Part shown: positions 23,998 through 34,370 of the stretch, piece after piece | Layout of the letters: each line of letters starts with the position of its first letter | How positions within the stretch are numbered: position 1 is the stretch's first letter | Notes under the pieces: generated by a model | The model's database searches: none | What the model was told of the DNA's origin: nothing | What the model saw: only the letters and a program-made list of their open reading frames with translations | Position numbers and translations under genes: made by a program | Assembly (NCBI GenBank): GCA_008692225.1 | Contig: VICG01000011.1 | Coordinates: 2,096,501 to 2,160,500, forward strand | Direction of reading: 5' to 3' | DNA: 64,000 bases | Source: Monilinia fructicola | Taxonomy: Eukaryota > Ascomycota > Leotiomycetes > Helotiales > Sclerotiniaceae

Positions 23998-25193
23998 CTT
24001 TGGCTTATATGGTTTTGGTCGATAAATGTTATCGAGCTCGTTGAAGACGGGGCGTCTCTTTGGTTTGCGGTTAACTTGTGATCTCTTGCGTGTAACAGCG
24101 AGACGATTTCTGATATCTCTTGTAGGCTTATCGCAAAGTATTGAAGTCGAAACCTTGATGAAAAGTGGAGAATGCAGTTTGGCGGTATTGTGGGGAAATT
24201 AGGTTAAGTCAGTGAGTGAATCGAGATCGAAATGAGTCCGATAGCGGTGATTGATTCCTTTGACGTGTAAATCTCAAAGCCAGTCAAACTGAAGGTGAAG
24301 GAAGAATCGAGAATTGGGAAGGAAGATGGAATCTGTGTATGGATGGTAGAATTGTAGAATAAATAGACAACGGTATAGAGAAAACGCTTTCTGGTGAGAA
24401 GTTGAAGAATGAAATAGTAAGGGTTCGACCAGGACTTGAATTATCTTCGCAATTGCCAAAAACACTTGTCGATATTGCGATTATCGTATTGGGAGAATAA
24501 AAGATGGTAGCTCAACTGAATGCGCGACCGTAGTTAAGATGAGCTTCGAGTCAAATTGATTAGAGTCTCAGGAGGTAGAAGGAGGGTGTGGGAAGGGAGG
24601 ATACGCTTGCTGCCTTCGTCGACGTATTTGAAGAATTTCGCAGAACAAAATAACCAGTAAAGGCGTCCGTGAATAATGTATCAAAATCGTTATTGGAAGC
24701 TGTCAGGAATATCGTCTGAAAGATGTCCGGCAACTTTGTGATTGTTTTAAGAACGATAATGGTACAGTCTTCTGTTGATGGGCGAGCGAGCGGTGGTGAT
24801 GCTTGTCGAACAGGTTGTAGTTGAAGTTGATAGGAAAGACTCTTCCAATACTAGTATCGACTAGCTAGTACCTAGGTCCATAAGTATAAGTCAGCCGCAT
24901 TGAGACTAAACTTTCTGGATTTGTAATCAGACCACGTGATACACCACCTGGGTTCTTTTGTCAGCCTCGAGCCGCGCCTTCTTTTGGTTGCCTTACCGTA
25001 AGTTATCCAGTAGGTTGCTCGCTAACAATGGATCGCGCTGAAGCTCCAGGTCGGTTTGGAAGCTCTTAGATATTCAGTAACATTCACAAGTCAATTCAAT
25101 ACATCTACTGATATTCCATCCACATCACGATTCTCTTTGTACCTCACTTTATACATCTTATTCGAACTTCTCAATTATAACTCAAACTTTAAA
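23998..25193. promoter_or_regulatory. divergent promoter region of TFIIB and RPT5
   Basis: About 1.2 kb between two divergently transcribed housekeeping genes. No gene recognised. The 3' part next to TFIIB has an open Arg/Lys-rich stretch in frame with TFIIB but no ATG, so it is probably leader. It contains an E-box type CACGTG at 24933-24938. Confidence 0.5.
24933..24940 (-). promoter_or_regulatory. RTCACRTG (Cbf1-type E-box) upstream of RPT5/TFIIB
   Basis: ATCACGTG read on the minus strand, about 254 bases before the RPT5 start. The same motif class recurs before ATP14 and RSC7. Function is inferred from the known binding preference of Cbf1-like bHLH factors. Confidence 0.35.
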
Positions 25194-26748
25194 ATGTCTA
25201 CATTAGAAGATCTCGATGATCTCGAGAGAGAGCAGAAGGAAGAGAAGAAGGATGATGGCGACAAGGACAAGAAGCCAAATCAAACCAATGATGGTGATGC
25301 TGAAATGAAGGATGCAGAACCTGAGAAAGAAGAGGACCCTATAGATGAAGAGATCTATAGCCTAGGCACACAGGATATCCTCACAAGAAGACGACTTTTA
25401 GAGAATGATTCCCGAATTATGAAGAGCGAGTTTCAACGTTTATCACATGAGAAGGCTACAATGGGGGAGAAGATTAAGGATAATCTCGAAAAGATCGAAA
25501 ATAACAGGTAGGTCCAGCTGCTTTGTTAGCGGGTTATTATCACAGTTTAGATCACTGATATTCTGCAGACAATTACCATACCTTGTCGGAAATGTTGTTG
25601 AGTTACTTGACCTGGATCCAACAGCTGAATCTGCTGAAGAAGGCGCAAATATCGACCTCGATGCTACCAGAGTCGGTAAATCCGCAGTCATTAAAACCTC
25701 CACTCGCCAAACCATATTTCTCCCATTAATCGGTCTCGTGAATCCAGATGAGTTGAAGCCAGGTGATTTGATTGGTGTCAACAAGGATTCATATCTTGTA
25801 CTAGATACATTACCTGCAGAATATGATAGTAGAGTCAAGGCAATGGAAGTCGATGAGAAACCCACAGAAAAATACACGGATGTGGGAGGACTGGACAAGC
25901 AGATTGAGGAGTTGGTTGAAGCAATTGTCTGGCCAATGAAGGAAGCTGAACGCTTCAAGAAAATTGGTATCAAGGCACCCAAAGGTTTGTTGCAAATGCT
26001 ACTCCCACCAAAACAGTCATCCTAATAGTTATATAGGTGCTCTTATGTATGGTCCACCCGGAACTGGAAAAACACTTCTCGCAAGAGCTTGCGCTGCACA
26101 AACAGATGCAACCTTCCTCAAACTCGCCGGTCCTCAACTCGTACAAATGTTCATTGGTGATGGTGCAAAGTTAGTACGTGATTGTTTTGCATTGGCTAAG
26201 GAAAAGGCACCAGCAATCATCTTTATCGACGAGTTGGATGCTGTTGGTACGAAGCGTTTTGACAGTGAGAAGAGCGGAGATCGTGAGGTACAGAGAACTA
26301 TGTTGGAGCTACTGAATCAACTCGATGGATTCGCTTCGGATGATCGCATTAAGGTGTTGGCAGCAACCAACAGAGTTGATGTCCTCGACCCTGCTTTGCT
26401 TCGTTCTGGTCGTCTTGATCGAAAGATTGAGTTCCCTCTACCCAATGAAGAAGCTCGCGCCCAGATTTTGAAGATTCACAGCCGTAAAATGACTGTTGAT
26501 GATGCTGTCAACTGGCCCGAATTGGCGCGAAGCACAGACGAGTTTGGTGGAGCTCAGTTGAAGGCGGTATGCGTGGAAGCCGGTATGATTGCTCTCAGAA
26601 TGGGAAAGAACAAGATCAGCCACGAACATTATGTTGATGCCATTGCGGAGGTTCAAGCCAAGAAGAAGGGTAAGTTTTCTCTTGCCTTATTGCGATCCTA
26701 TCTCTCCAATACTGACTCTTTGCAGACACTGTCAACTTCTACGCGTAG
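25194..26748 (+). CDS. RPT5: 26S proteasome regulatory ATPase subunit Rpt5 (S6a)
   Basis: AAA+ ATPase of the 19S base ring, 461 aa, which unfolds and translocates ubiquitinated substrates into the 20S core. Features: an acidic N-terminus, then a coiled coil ([19 protein letters not shown]...), the OB domain ([15 protein letters not shown]), and the AAA domain with Walker A GPPGTGKT, pore loop MFIGDGAK, Walker [12 protein letters not shown], sensor 1 ATNR and Arg finger region [14 protein letters not shown]. The last exon of only 23 nt encodes DTVNFYA, the Rpt5 C-terminal tail (NFYA, an HbYX motif) that docks into the 20S alpha ring. Introns: 25508-25568, 25985-26036 (weak donor GTTTGT) and 26670-26725, all GT-AG. 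The frame is intact. Transcribed divergently from TFIIB. Confidence 0.96.
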
Positions 26749-27838
26749 TGTAGCTCTTTTGGCGGCGTTTGGCATGGCTTGCACGGCGAGACTTGTAATC
26801 ATAGACAAATCATGACATTTTAAATATGGCCAAATGGGCTCCCTAGAGACGTAGGGTATGACTGGTGACTACTGATCCTCGATGGTAATATCTTAATGGA
26901 ATCTGTCAACTGTTTACTTTCCGACCTACAGTGAGGTGACTTATCTGCATCCGTTTCTTTGCTATGCGTGAAGTCTTACCTTCCAACAAAGCTGCATCTG
27001 GAAACTTTCTACAATGGAGCAGATCTCAAGTGGGCATTTATTCCAAAAACCATCTACATGATATGTACACGAGTGTGAGCAAAGAATCCAAGCCATAAAT
27101 GTAAAGCACATGTGCCAGTTAAAGATCGCCAGTGTTAATAGTTGATCCCTCACCCTATCCGAGCAACATCATATTGTTTTGAAATATAATACCCATGACT
27201 TTCTGTTTTTCGAGTCACAGATTTCCCCTACCACTTGTTAGTTTCGATCCGATATGAAAGCAAGTTGCAGAGACTGATCGATCAAAACGTTCAAGTGAAC
27301 TGAGGTTTTGAATGAAATGAGGCTGCCAAACAAGTTGAACAGTCAGGTCACGTTTATTAACAAATTCCAGTTCACACTGTGACTTAAAGACTTCCCTGTT
27401 TATCACTTCTTCCTTCAACTTTGGGTTTTCTCTACTCCGTACTTTCCCATTTCTAATATACCCTGCCGCGCTTATGCAACTCCTGTCTCTTCTCGACCTG
27501 GATCATTGGATTGAATTAAAGCGCGTTCGAAACATGACAATCATTCAATCCCCCAATCGAGGATTGCCAACTTCTAAATAAAGATCAAAGATATCAACCA
27601 ATTTCTATCCTCGATACGCAAGGTTAGACTAGGTAATTGTAGAAAACTATCGCTGCTCCGAGAGGCTCTACCTAATTGGGTGAAACCTGCATTTAGCAGC
27701 TATCGGGATTTCCTCCCCGCTCATGTGTAACGAAAAATATGAGCTTATAGACAACCTCGAATTCTCTGAAATGCGTATTTCAATATGAACAATAACTCTT
27801 TTTTGACCTTTGTACCTTGACCCTCTGCTTCAATCACA
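26749..27838. other. intergenic, nothing recognised
   Basis: About 1.1 kb downstream of RPT5 with no supportable gene. Short minus-strand frames show no domain and look random. Confidence 0.5.
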
Positions 27839-28888
27839 ATGTCTGGGTCAAGTGAAACTTTGCCTTCAATCAAATTCGTCAATACGATCCCCTCCCTTAT
27901 TGCATGTCTTGATGATCTCAACTCTGCCCTCACGATTCCCAACTGCATTTCCTCTCTATATATATCTATTGCACCCAGAAACGCAAACACTCCATCCATC
28001 TTAATTCTTCATTAAATTCTTCCTCGTCTTTATGGAGCCAAGAAGAATGACCCAACTTACCTTTTTGATATCTCAACTCTCACAGCGAAGGCTCTTATGA
28101 ATACGTACTCCTCAACACGGTCTCTTACCATGATGCAATTCACCCAGGACCCCTCTTCGGGCCTAGTCAACTCCAACCCCGATGCCCCTGCATATATATA
28201 TCCCTTAAAATACTTTTTGAGTCTTTATACATCGCTAAAATTCTTTTTGATGTCCGTGATATTTCACATTTCCTCTTTACCCAATGCAATATCGCACTAG
28301 CAGGAGTCAGAGACCTTCAACTCATAGAACTAGCTGTGAACCAGGAGAGGGAGAATAATTTGAGAGATTTGACCAAATGTGTTGATCTCCATAGTCCTCT
28401 TCCTGATTCTACCAAGGCGGAATGGGCCACTGCCCGAGAATTCGTGCAGAATAGCGGAATGCAATTACGCGGAAAAAATCCTATGGGACCAGAAGTTATG
28501 CAGTATTATGCAGGGGAAGTGAGTATGCTTCCCGGACTGTACAAACGTCTTCGCGAGAAACTTAGTCCACACGGACAGTCTTTTTGGCGGAGCGAAATAG
28601 AAATTGCGACTGAGGATCGAATTGAAAAATCTAAGAGCCTGGCCTATGATTTGCATGGAAAAGATAAAATGAAGGGACCTTGGGCTAATGAGTACATACA
28701 AGACGCTCTGGGTCGGTGGAACAATAGTGTGCTTGAGCAGACATTTTATGAACAATGGCGGTGAGGATGATTTAGATGGAGACTACCACCGGGCTGCAAC
28801 GAGAGTCTGTATTGGCTGGGAAGGATGTAGAGAGAGGCTCAAAACTAGAATATGGAATTGTGCATCATTGGTGATAAAAGGATTTTGA
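27839..28888 (+). pseudogene. degenerate 3'-5' exonuclease-like (EXD family) gene
   Basis: Relic of a fungal DEDD-type 3'-5' exonuclease-like protein. Starting at ATG 27839 the frame reads IKFVNTIPSLIACLDDL...SSLYISIAPRN, where active members have LY(I/V)DLEG: the Asp-x-Glu metal ligands are absent. It continues with ILILH, an in-frame TAA at 28013-28015, then KKNDPTYLFDISTLTAKALM. At the TATATATATA tract (28191-28201) the frame must change by two bases to give LKILFESLYIAKILFDVRD, which retains the second Asp, and ALAGVRDLQLIELAV. It then runs intact to TAG/TGA near 28764. One more base shift there joins a typical C-terminal piece, RVCIGWEG. Loss of the catalytic pair plus the stop argue for real decay, not only assembly error. 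Transcription cannot be judged. Confidence 0.7.
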
Positions 28889-29152
28889 TAGTCTGATTGG
28901 GCGTTTTGATGGTTGTTTGATGCGTGGAAGTATGCAGAAGCATGCAAGTCCCCGTCGCAGCATCTAGTTATGCCAATGTAGCCGTAAAAGGAGAAAATGA
29001 ATCACTCTTTGGCACGGGCATTTTTTCTCCTTCTCACCAAGGCGGCTTTGATATTTAATGCGAAAATATGTCTCCTTACTTAGGACGAATCTACTTCCCC
29101 ATTTGTCTCTTACATTCTTGACGTTCAACTCATCGAGAATAATTCTGACACA

Positions 29153-31114
29153 ATGGCAAGTCAAATGACCGATTCAACTGCCCCTCACGTATCATCATTT
29201 CCCTGGAAGAAAGGTACAGTAGTCGGACTATATGGTATTTCTGGATGTGGTAAATCATTCCTGCTGAAGCAACTGAAAGAAAGATTTGAGAAGGGTGGCC
29301 CGTTCGTATTTATTGATGGGTCCGAATTGATCGCCGAATGTGTTCCTGGCGGTCTCGAAGTATTTCAGAAGATGGATAAAGCACTGCAAAAGCATCATCG
29401 AAAGAACGCCATCAATATGATCCAGAAACTGCACACAGATGAAGGCCGTGTTGCGGTTATAGCCGGTCACTTCGTGCTCTGGGATGATGAGGAAGCAGAT
29501 CTTGTAGAAGTGTGGACTTACAACGATGCCATGGTCTATACTCACATCATCTACCTTGATATTCCTGTCGATATCATCCAGGAATATCGATACAAGGATG
29601 AGATAAAACGCCGTTTCCCCGCATCCAAGAAACAACTTCAAGAGTGGATGCAAAGAGAGGTCGCTGGCTTGGGCAAAGTTTGCCCTGAGAATGATATTTT
29701 GTTGACGTCGGTACATACTTCGGATCCCTTGGATAGGATCTCGGCACTATTGTATAATTTCATGGAGCAGTCGGAACCAATCAATCTCTTTCATGCTAAA
29801 ATGAAAATTGATGATTTTGTGGCTCGCTCACAAGGCCAACTGGAGACAGTGCTGGTTATAGATGGAGACAGGACATTGGTTGCAGAGGACACCGGCAAAC
29901 TGTTCTGGCAGATACAGATGGCAAGGCGTGGGATGAATGATGTACAACATGAAGATCCAATTCAGGTTTTGTTCAAGAGTAGATTGGGTTATTCATACAC
30001 AGCATTTCGGCAAGCTACTCTCATTTATGAGGAATTGGTGGACGAAGAGGAATTTAAGAATATCTGCCACGAAGTAGCATCAATGATAAAGGTACATCCG
30101 GAGTTTTTGTCCCTGCTCCATGCGGTCATAGAAACGAAACATATTGGTGCAGTGATTATCAGTTGTGGACTACGTGGTATATGGAAGAACGTCCTAGAGG
30201 CAGAGGGTATATACGATTCAGTAGGGCTCATCGCGGGAGGGCGTATGGAAGATGGGATAGTCGTCACAGCTGGAGTAAAGGCTTCATTGGTCAATCGTTT
30301 GCGACATACCCACAGAACGCATGTTTATGCCTTTGGAGATAGTCCGCTTGACTTGGATATGCTAAAGGCGGCAAACAACGCGATAGTTGTCGTTGGTGAG
30401 GTGCATAATAGAAGCAAGACAATGGAGGCGGCGTTGTTGAATGCCATCGACAAGGATGGTCTCAGGACATTTCAAGTTATGCTCCCCGAGAATACATCGC
30501 CACGTCTGGACATTCAAAAGCTTCCAATTATCAAGCTCACCGATCAAAAGTTTCTGCACTCAATGTTCCGCCGTGGAAGTCGAACGATGAAATTTCAAGT
30601 TCGTCATGCAACTGGCAAGAACGTTGCAAAACTGCTGGCGACACCCACTCGCGATGCGAGGGTCAAAGGCCCGGCCCTGATGGATTGTCATCGCAGCATC
30701 GGCCGGTATTTGGCCATTGAGCACATATCTGATTTGATGGGCGTTGAATCTTACGAAATTCCACATGTTCAAGGCCATCAAACAAGCGGGTATCGATTAT
30801 CTTGTGAGAGGCAAACATTGATCGTAGCATTGATGCGTGGCGGAGAACCCATGGCTCTCGGGGTCAATGATGCCTTTCCCCTCGCTATGTTTCTCCACGC
30901 AAATGATCCTACGGATATCAAGCCTGAGCATCTTCATGAAAACATCACCATTCTATTGGTAGATTCCGTGATCAATAGCGGTAAGACAATCATTGAATTC
31001 GTGAATCACATTCGCAAGTTGAATGCGGTCATTAGCATCATAGTTGTTGCCGGCGTTGTTCAAGCCCAGTCTATTGTTGAGGGAACTGGAACCCTTGCAA
31101 ATACGCTCATTTGA
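29153..31114 (+). CDS. P-loop kinase / HAD phosphatase / uracil phosphoribosyltransferase fusion, C-terminus cut by TGA
   Basis: Intronless, 653 aa to the first stop. Three enzyme modules can be read. Residues ~21-200 are a P-loop kinase-like domain with Walker A GISGCGKS (28-35). Residues ~230-420 are a HAD hydrolase: motif I VIDGDRTL (Asp237, Asp239), motif II ISCGLRG (336-342), motif IV AFGDSPLDLDM (393-403). Residues ~480-653 are a uracil phosphoribosyltransferase: TRDARVKGPALMDCHRSIGRYL, MRGGEPMALGV and the PRPP loop ILLVDSVINSGKT (600-612). An in-frame TGA (31112-31114) ends it, yet the same frame goes on with NGNCSIVALRLSDNKFTG and TDTGDRLFNT, the UPRTase uracil-binding end, to a second TGA at 31220-31222 (689 codons). 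The stop is one C-to-T transition away from CGA (Arg). A role in pyrimidine salvage is likely but the joint reaction is unknown. Confidence 0.85.
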   Translation: MASQMTDSTAPHVSSFPWKKGTVVGLYGISGCGKSFLLKQLKERFEKGGPFVFIDGSELIAECVPGGLEVFQKMDKALQKHHRKNAINMIQKLHTDEGRVAVIAGHFVLWDDEEADLVEVWTYNDAMVYTHIIYLDIPVDIIQEYRYKDEIKRRFPASKKQLQEWMQREVAGLGKVCPENDILLTSVHTSDPLDRISALLYNFMEQSEPINLFHAKMKIDDFVARSQGQLETVLVIDGDRTLVAEDTGKLFWQIQMARRGMNDVQHEDPIQVLFKSRLGYSYTAFRQATLIYEELVDEEEFKNICHEVASMIKVHPEFLSLLHAVIETKHIGAVIISCGLRGIWKNVLEAEGIYDSVGLIAGGRMEDGIVVTAGVKASLVNRLRHTHRTHVYAFGDSPLDLDMLKAANNAIVVVGEVHNRSKTMEAALLNAIDKDGLRTFQVMLPENTSPRLDIQKLPIIKLTDQKFLHSMFRRGSRTMKFQVRHATGKNVAKLLATPTRDARVKGPALMDCHRSIGRYLAIEHISDLMGVESYEIPHVQGHQTSGYRLSCERQTLIVALMRGGEPMALGVNDAFPLAMFLHANDPTDIKPEHLHENITILLVDSVINSGKTIIEFVNHIRKLNAVISIIVVAGVVQAQSIVEGTGTLANTLI

Positions 31115-31222
31115 AACGGAAATTGCAGCATTGTCGCACTTCGCCTTTCCGATAACAAGTTCACAGGCCATGGTGTTACTGATACGGGAGATCGTTTGTT
31201 CAACACAATACATCTGAGTTGA

Positions 31223-31555
31223 CGTTTGGATTTCAAGTGAAGATATTGCTGCCATGATCCCGATTTTTCAGGAAATAAAATGGAAGATTAACTGCTCGAA
31301 TCTAGAATGAAACTTTGCAATATGATTGTTTTTGCTACTTAATCTTGATTATCACAGATGTAGAAGCAAAAGTTGCATTAAAATTTCCATGTGTTCCCAG
31401 TGAGTATAGGACAGGATCTCCAATGAAAAACAAGTAGCAGCGCTAGCTCGTGATTCAGGGAGGTATTAGGAGATTTTAATTCTGTAGAATACATGAAAAT
31501 ATAGTCCAGTCTCGACCTCTGAATATTGCAATATCCTCGAGCATCTGCTGAATAA
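31223..31555. other. short intergenic, nothing recognised
   Basis: The 3' flank between the fusion gene and the BTB-like relic on the opposite strand. No feature seen. Confidence 0.4.
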
Positions 31556-32583
31556 CTAGGCTTGCACTTCTGATATGTCGTATCTCTCCCATTTAGACTC
31601 GTAATAATCTTCTTGCATATGGGTGAAAAACTTGTATACTCCAACCAGAGCCTCTTTCTTATCAATCAGGTCCTGTACACAATAGTCCTCCACCCGTCCC
31701 ATTCGCTTTATAGCGGTGCCAGGGATCAGGCATTGAGTTTTCTTCATATATATTAGCTCTGAAGCAAGCCCACTATAGTATCCAAGACAGATCTAGGAAC
31801 TCGCTCCCGCTGCTCTTCAATCCAGTTGTCATAGAGTGAATATCAAACAATATATATTCCTGCAAGAGTCTCAATACCTCGTTGTCCTCTGAGGCCAGGG
31901 TTCCATCCGTACCAGATGCAATTGAAATCGCAATAGTCATTTCGTCAACATCAAAATCATGTTCAAGTGAACATTTGGTGATCCTGTGGAACATATGATA
32001 GACGGCAATGTGTTGGATATGAGGAATCAAGAGATAGTGAGCGGAGAACCAGATGCGCGCGCGAGTGTGGGAAGATCAAGGTATGGTTGTCTTGAGGGAA
32101 CTGTTACATATCCGTGGTCTCCGGCTATGGCAATGTCGTCTGTATCTGAATCCGGGAAGAAGAAGATTGTTTCTGCATTCAGATATTGAACAATGTGATG
32201 AAAGATCTTGGGGCAGATATCTGGAAGTACGAACTCTTCAGTGTCTTCCCGTGGAAAATTCGAGGAGGTGCGACCTAGAAAATGTTAGCTCAAGGAATTG
32301 TGTAGAAGATGTTAGGGTTTTACAGCAAGGGGAGTAGTACGCAAGACAAATCTTTGAGGCCTTAAAATTTTCGATATCTGGCGTTATTCCGACTGTGATA
32401 CAGACATACTCGTCTTTCCTATACGGCAAAATGGTCAGCCTTCTTATTGTTCTAATTATGCTCACATACTTAAATTCTGCATGTGGCATTAATCTGAGTT
32501 GAAATTTAGAAACTCTTGAACACATACGAATAATCGAGAACAGGTCTCTTGGGCCAGTGATTTCTGGAAGGCAAAGAGGCCAT
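31556..32583 (-). pseudogene. BTB/POZ-like protein relic
   Basis: Reading from ATG at 32583 gives MASLPSRNHWPKRPVLDYSYVFKSF and then a stop. Further blocks appear in changing frames: ISTQINATCRI; DEYVCITVGITPDIENFKAS with CLAYYSP and TSSTQFLE; EDTEEFVLPDICPKIFHHIVQYLNAET; QPYLDLPTLARA; LLIPHIQHIAVYHMFHRI; and finally a C-terminal stretch LIDKKEALVGVYKFFTHM. The order (a hydrophobic core, a YYSP-like loop, DTEEF...IVQYL, LLIPHIQ) resembles fungal BTB/POZ proteins (substrate adaptors or scaffold proteins). At least three frame changes and stops are required, more than in neighbouring genes, so I call it a relic. Family assignment is by pattern only. Confidence 0.45.
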
Positions 32584-33176
32584 GGCTACAGATTTTATAG
32601 GATGTGATGATCGATATACAGAAATGACTGTTTAGTAGTCGTTGGGTATGCAGTGGAAAGATGGAATACCCATGTATAGTCGAGAGTTTATGCATGCGAG
32701 GTCAAGATGATGATTAATCCGGTGTTCATATATTAAATGAGATGGTATAAGATATTAGGGGTTCTTTCGAAAGCTTGGATGGCTTGTGGAAGCCAAAGGC
32801 CAAGTACTAACCTCTTGATTGGAAAGATTGAGAACTGGAAGACTATTAGATCGAAGAATCGGTAAGCGAGATTTAAAGGAGTTCATTTCAGATGGACGGA
32901 AGTGCGACACCTTTTATTATTTTAAGATAATGGAAAGTCAAGATAGTCTGGCAGAAACAACGGTCTAACATAAGAAGTTTTGATGGATTTAATTGTTCAA
33001 CGTCGGCTAAATTGATGAAGTGATGGAGTTGGCCAATGTTTCTAATGGTAGAAAGACTAAATCATATATCGAAAATCATGCCATCGATGTAGAAGGCATC
33101 ATCTTGCTGATGTAGAAACGTTCGGATTTTCTGAGCCCCCCTAACTCTGTTCTCCAAAAATATCTCTAGCCTCATC
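32584..33176. other. intergenic, nothing recognised
   Basis: No supportable gene. It includes the presumed former promoter of the BTB-like relic and the 3' flank of the deacetylase gene. Confidence 0.45.
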
Positions 33177-34370
33177 TTATCTCTTCAGAATTTCTCCGGG
33201 TACTGCTGGCATTATTGCACCTGCCTCTGGTTTATTTTTGCTCTTGAAGTCATCAGACATTTGTTCAAATGTGACCCATTCAACTCCATCATGTTTGTTG
33301 ATATGATCAATGATCCTGAATTCATCAGTCTATTTTCGAATGAAGGTGGGTATGTAATGAAGAAAGTGCCTACCTTTGTTGCATCTTCAAAGCATGAGGT
33401 CGTCCCGAGACATCAGGATGGATAGTCATAGGGAACACAAATTCATCATAATTCTCATAAAAAATAGTCGAAATGATCTAGCCACATCTGCTCCACAACT
33501 TTCGGATCTACCCATCCGTGGCTATTGGGAGATTTTTTGATGAACATCATGGGAGGTAGGTCATCTATATACCATGAGGCTGGAATTTCCACCATACCAG
33601 AGGGGACACCTTTGATAAGCGGTTTCATCCACTCTTCTGCTTTTTTTACTATAATCAATCTTTGTCCAAGTGTCCCCAAGTCTCAACCAATACATTTGGC
33701 AATCGTCATGGCTCATACTATGATCATATTCAATTCCATAGCTCAATAAGAGTTCGGCTCCTTCCTTGCTTGTCTCCCACCAAGGAGCTACACTTCCCCT
33801 AGGAGGTTTTCCACAAAACTCCGTTAGTAGTCTGTATGTTTTATCAAGAACATCTTGTTGCTGTTCAAGCGTCATATCAACAGGGTTTTCATGGGAGTAC
33901 CCGTGGAGACCAATCTCATGGCCAGCATTGCGAACCATTGCGCATTCCTCGGGGAAGGTCTCGAGGGAATGCCCTGGTATAAACCAAGTTGCCTTGATAT
34001 TGTTCTTCTCAAAGAGCTTAAGAATGCGACAAACGCCAAGGGTACCAGCGAATAGACCTGAATAATATAAGTTTGATTGTTCAATATTCAATAGAAGAAT
34101 GGAATTAGGCTCCTTCCGTATCCGCAGGCATTGGAACACTCCTGACAACGAAATTTATATTGGAAAGCTCGGTAAAGAAAATAGGAAGATGTTGGTATCT
34201 ATATAAGAAGGGCAACAAACCTCTACTAATGTCTGATGTTGAGTCTTCTCCACCATATGAACCTAACCATCCTGCAACGGCATCAATGTCGACCCCATAG
34301 CCACAGAGAACGCGTTTCTTGACTTTTCTGGCCTTATCTGGGTTTGATGAGGAAGAAGAAAAACAGACAT
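33177..34370 (-). CDS. polysaccharide deacetylase (cytoplasmic HpPgdA-like), frame broken
   Basis: NodB-fold carbohydrate-esterase family 4-like deacetylase of the short fungal/HpPgdA type, about 315 aa. The N-terminal part reads [24 protein letters not shown] with the metal-site Asp. Then come [29 protein letters not shown] (His pair), [22 protein letters not shown] and EWMKPL...[17 protein letters not shown]. The C-terminus is [21 protein letters not shown]...MPAVPGEIL. There is no signal peptide. Introns: complement 34058-34220 and 33316-33373. The frame is broken by one surplus base in A7 near 33647 ([12 protein letters not shown]) and one in T6 near 33463 ([13 protein letters not shown]). 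The start is unsure: the ATG at 34370 is not in the conserved frame ([15 protein letters not shown]) without a further 2-nt correction. Substrate could be chitin oligomers or a related amide; not decidable. Confidence 0.8.

Noticed and set aside
27745..27999. Minus-strand 84-codon frame with protein-like composition
   Set aside because: It is the antisense shadow of the exonuclease relic read on the plus strand.
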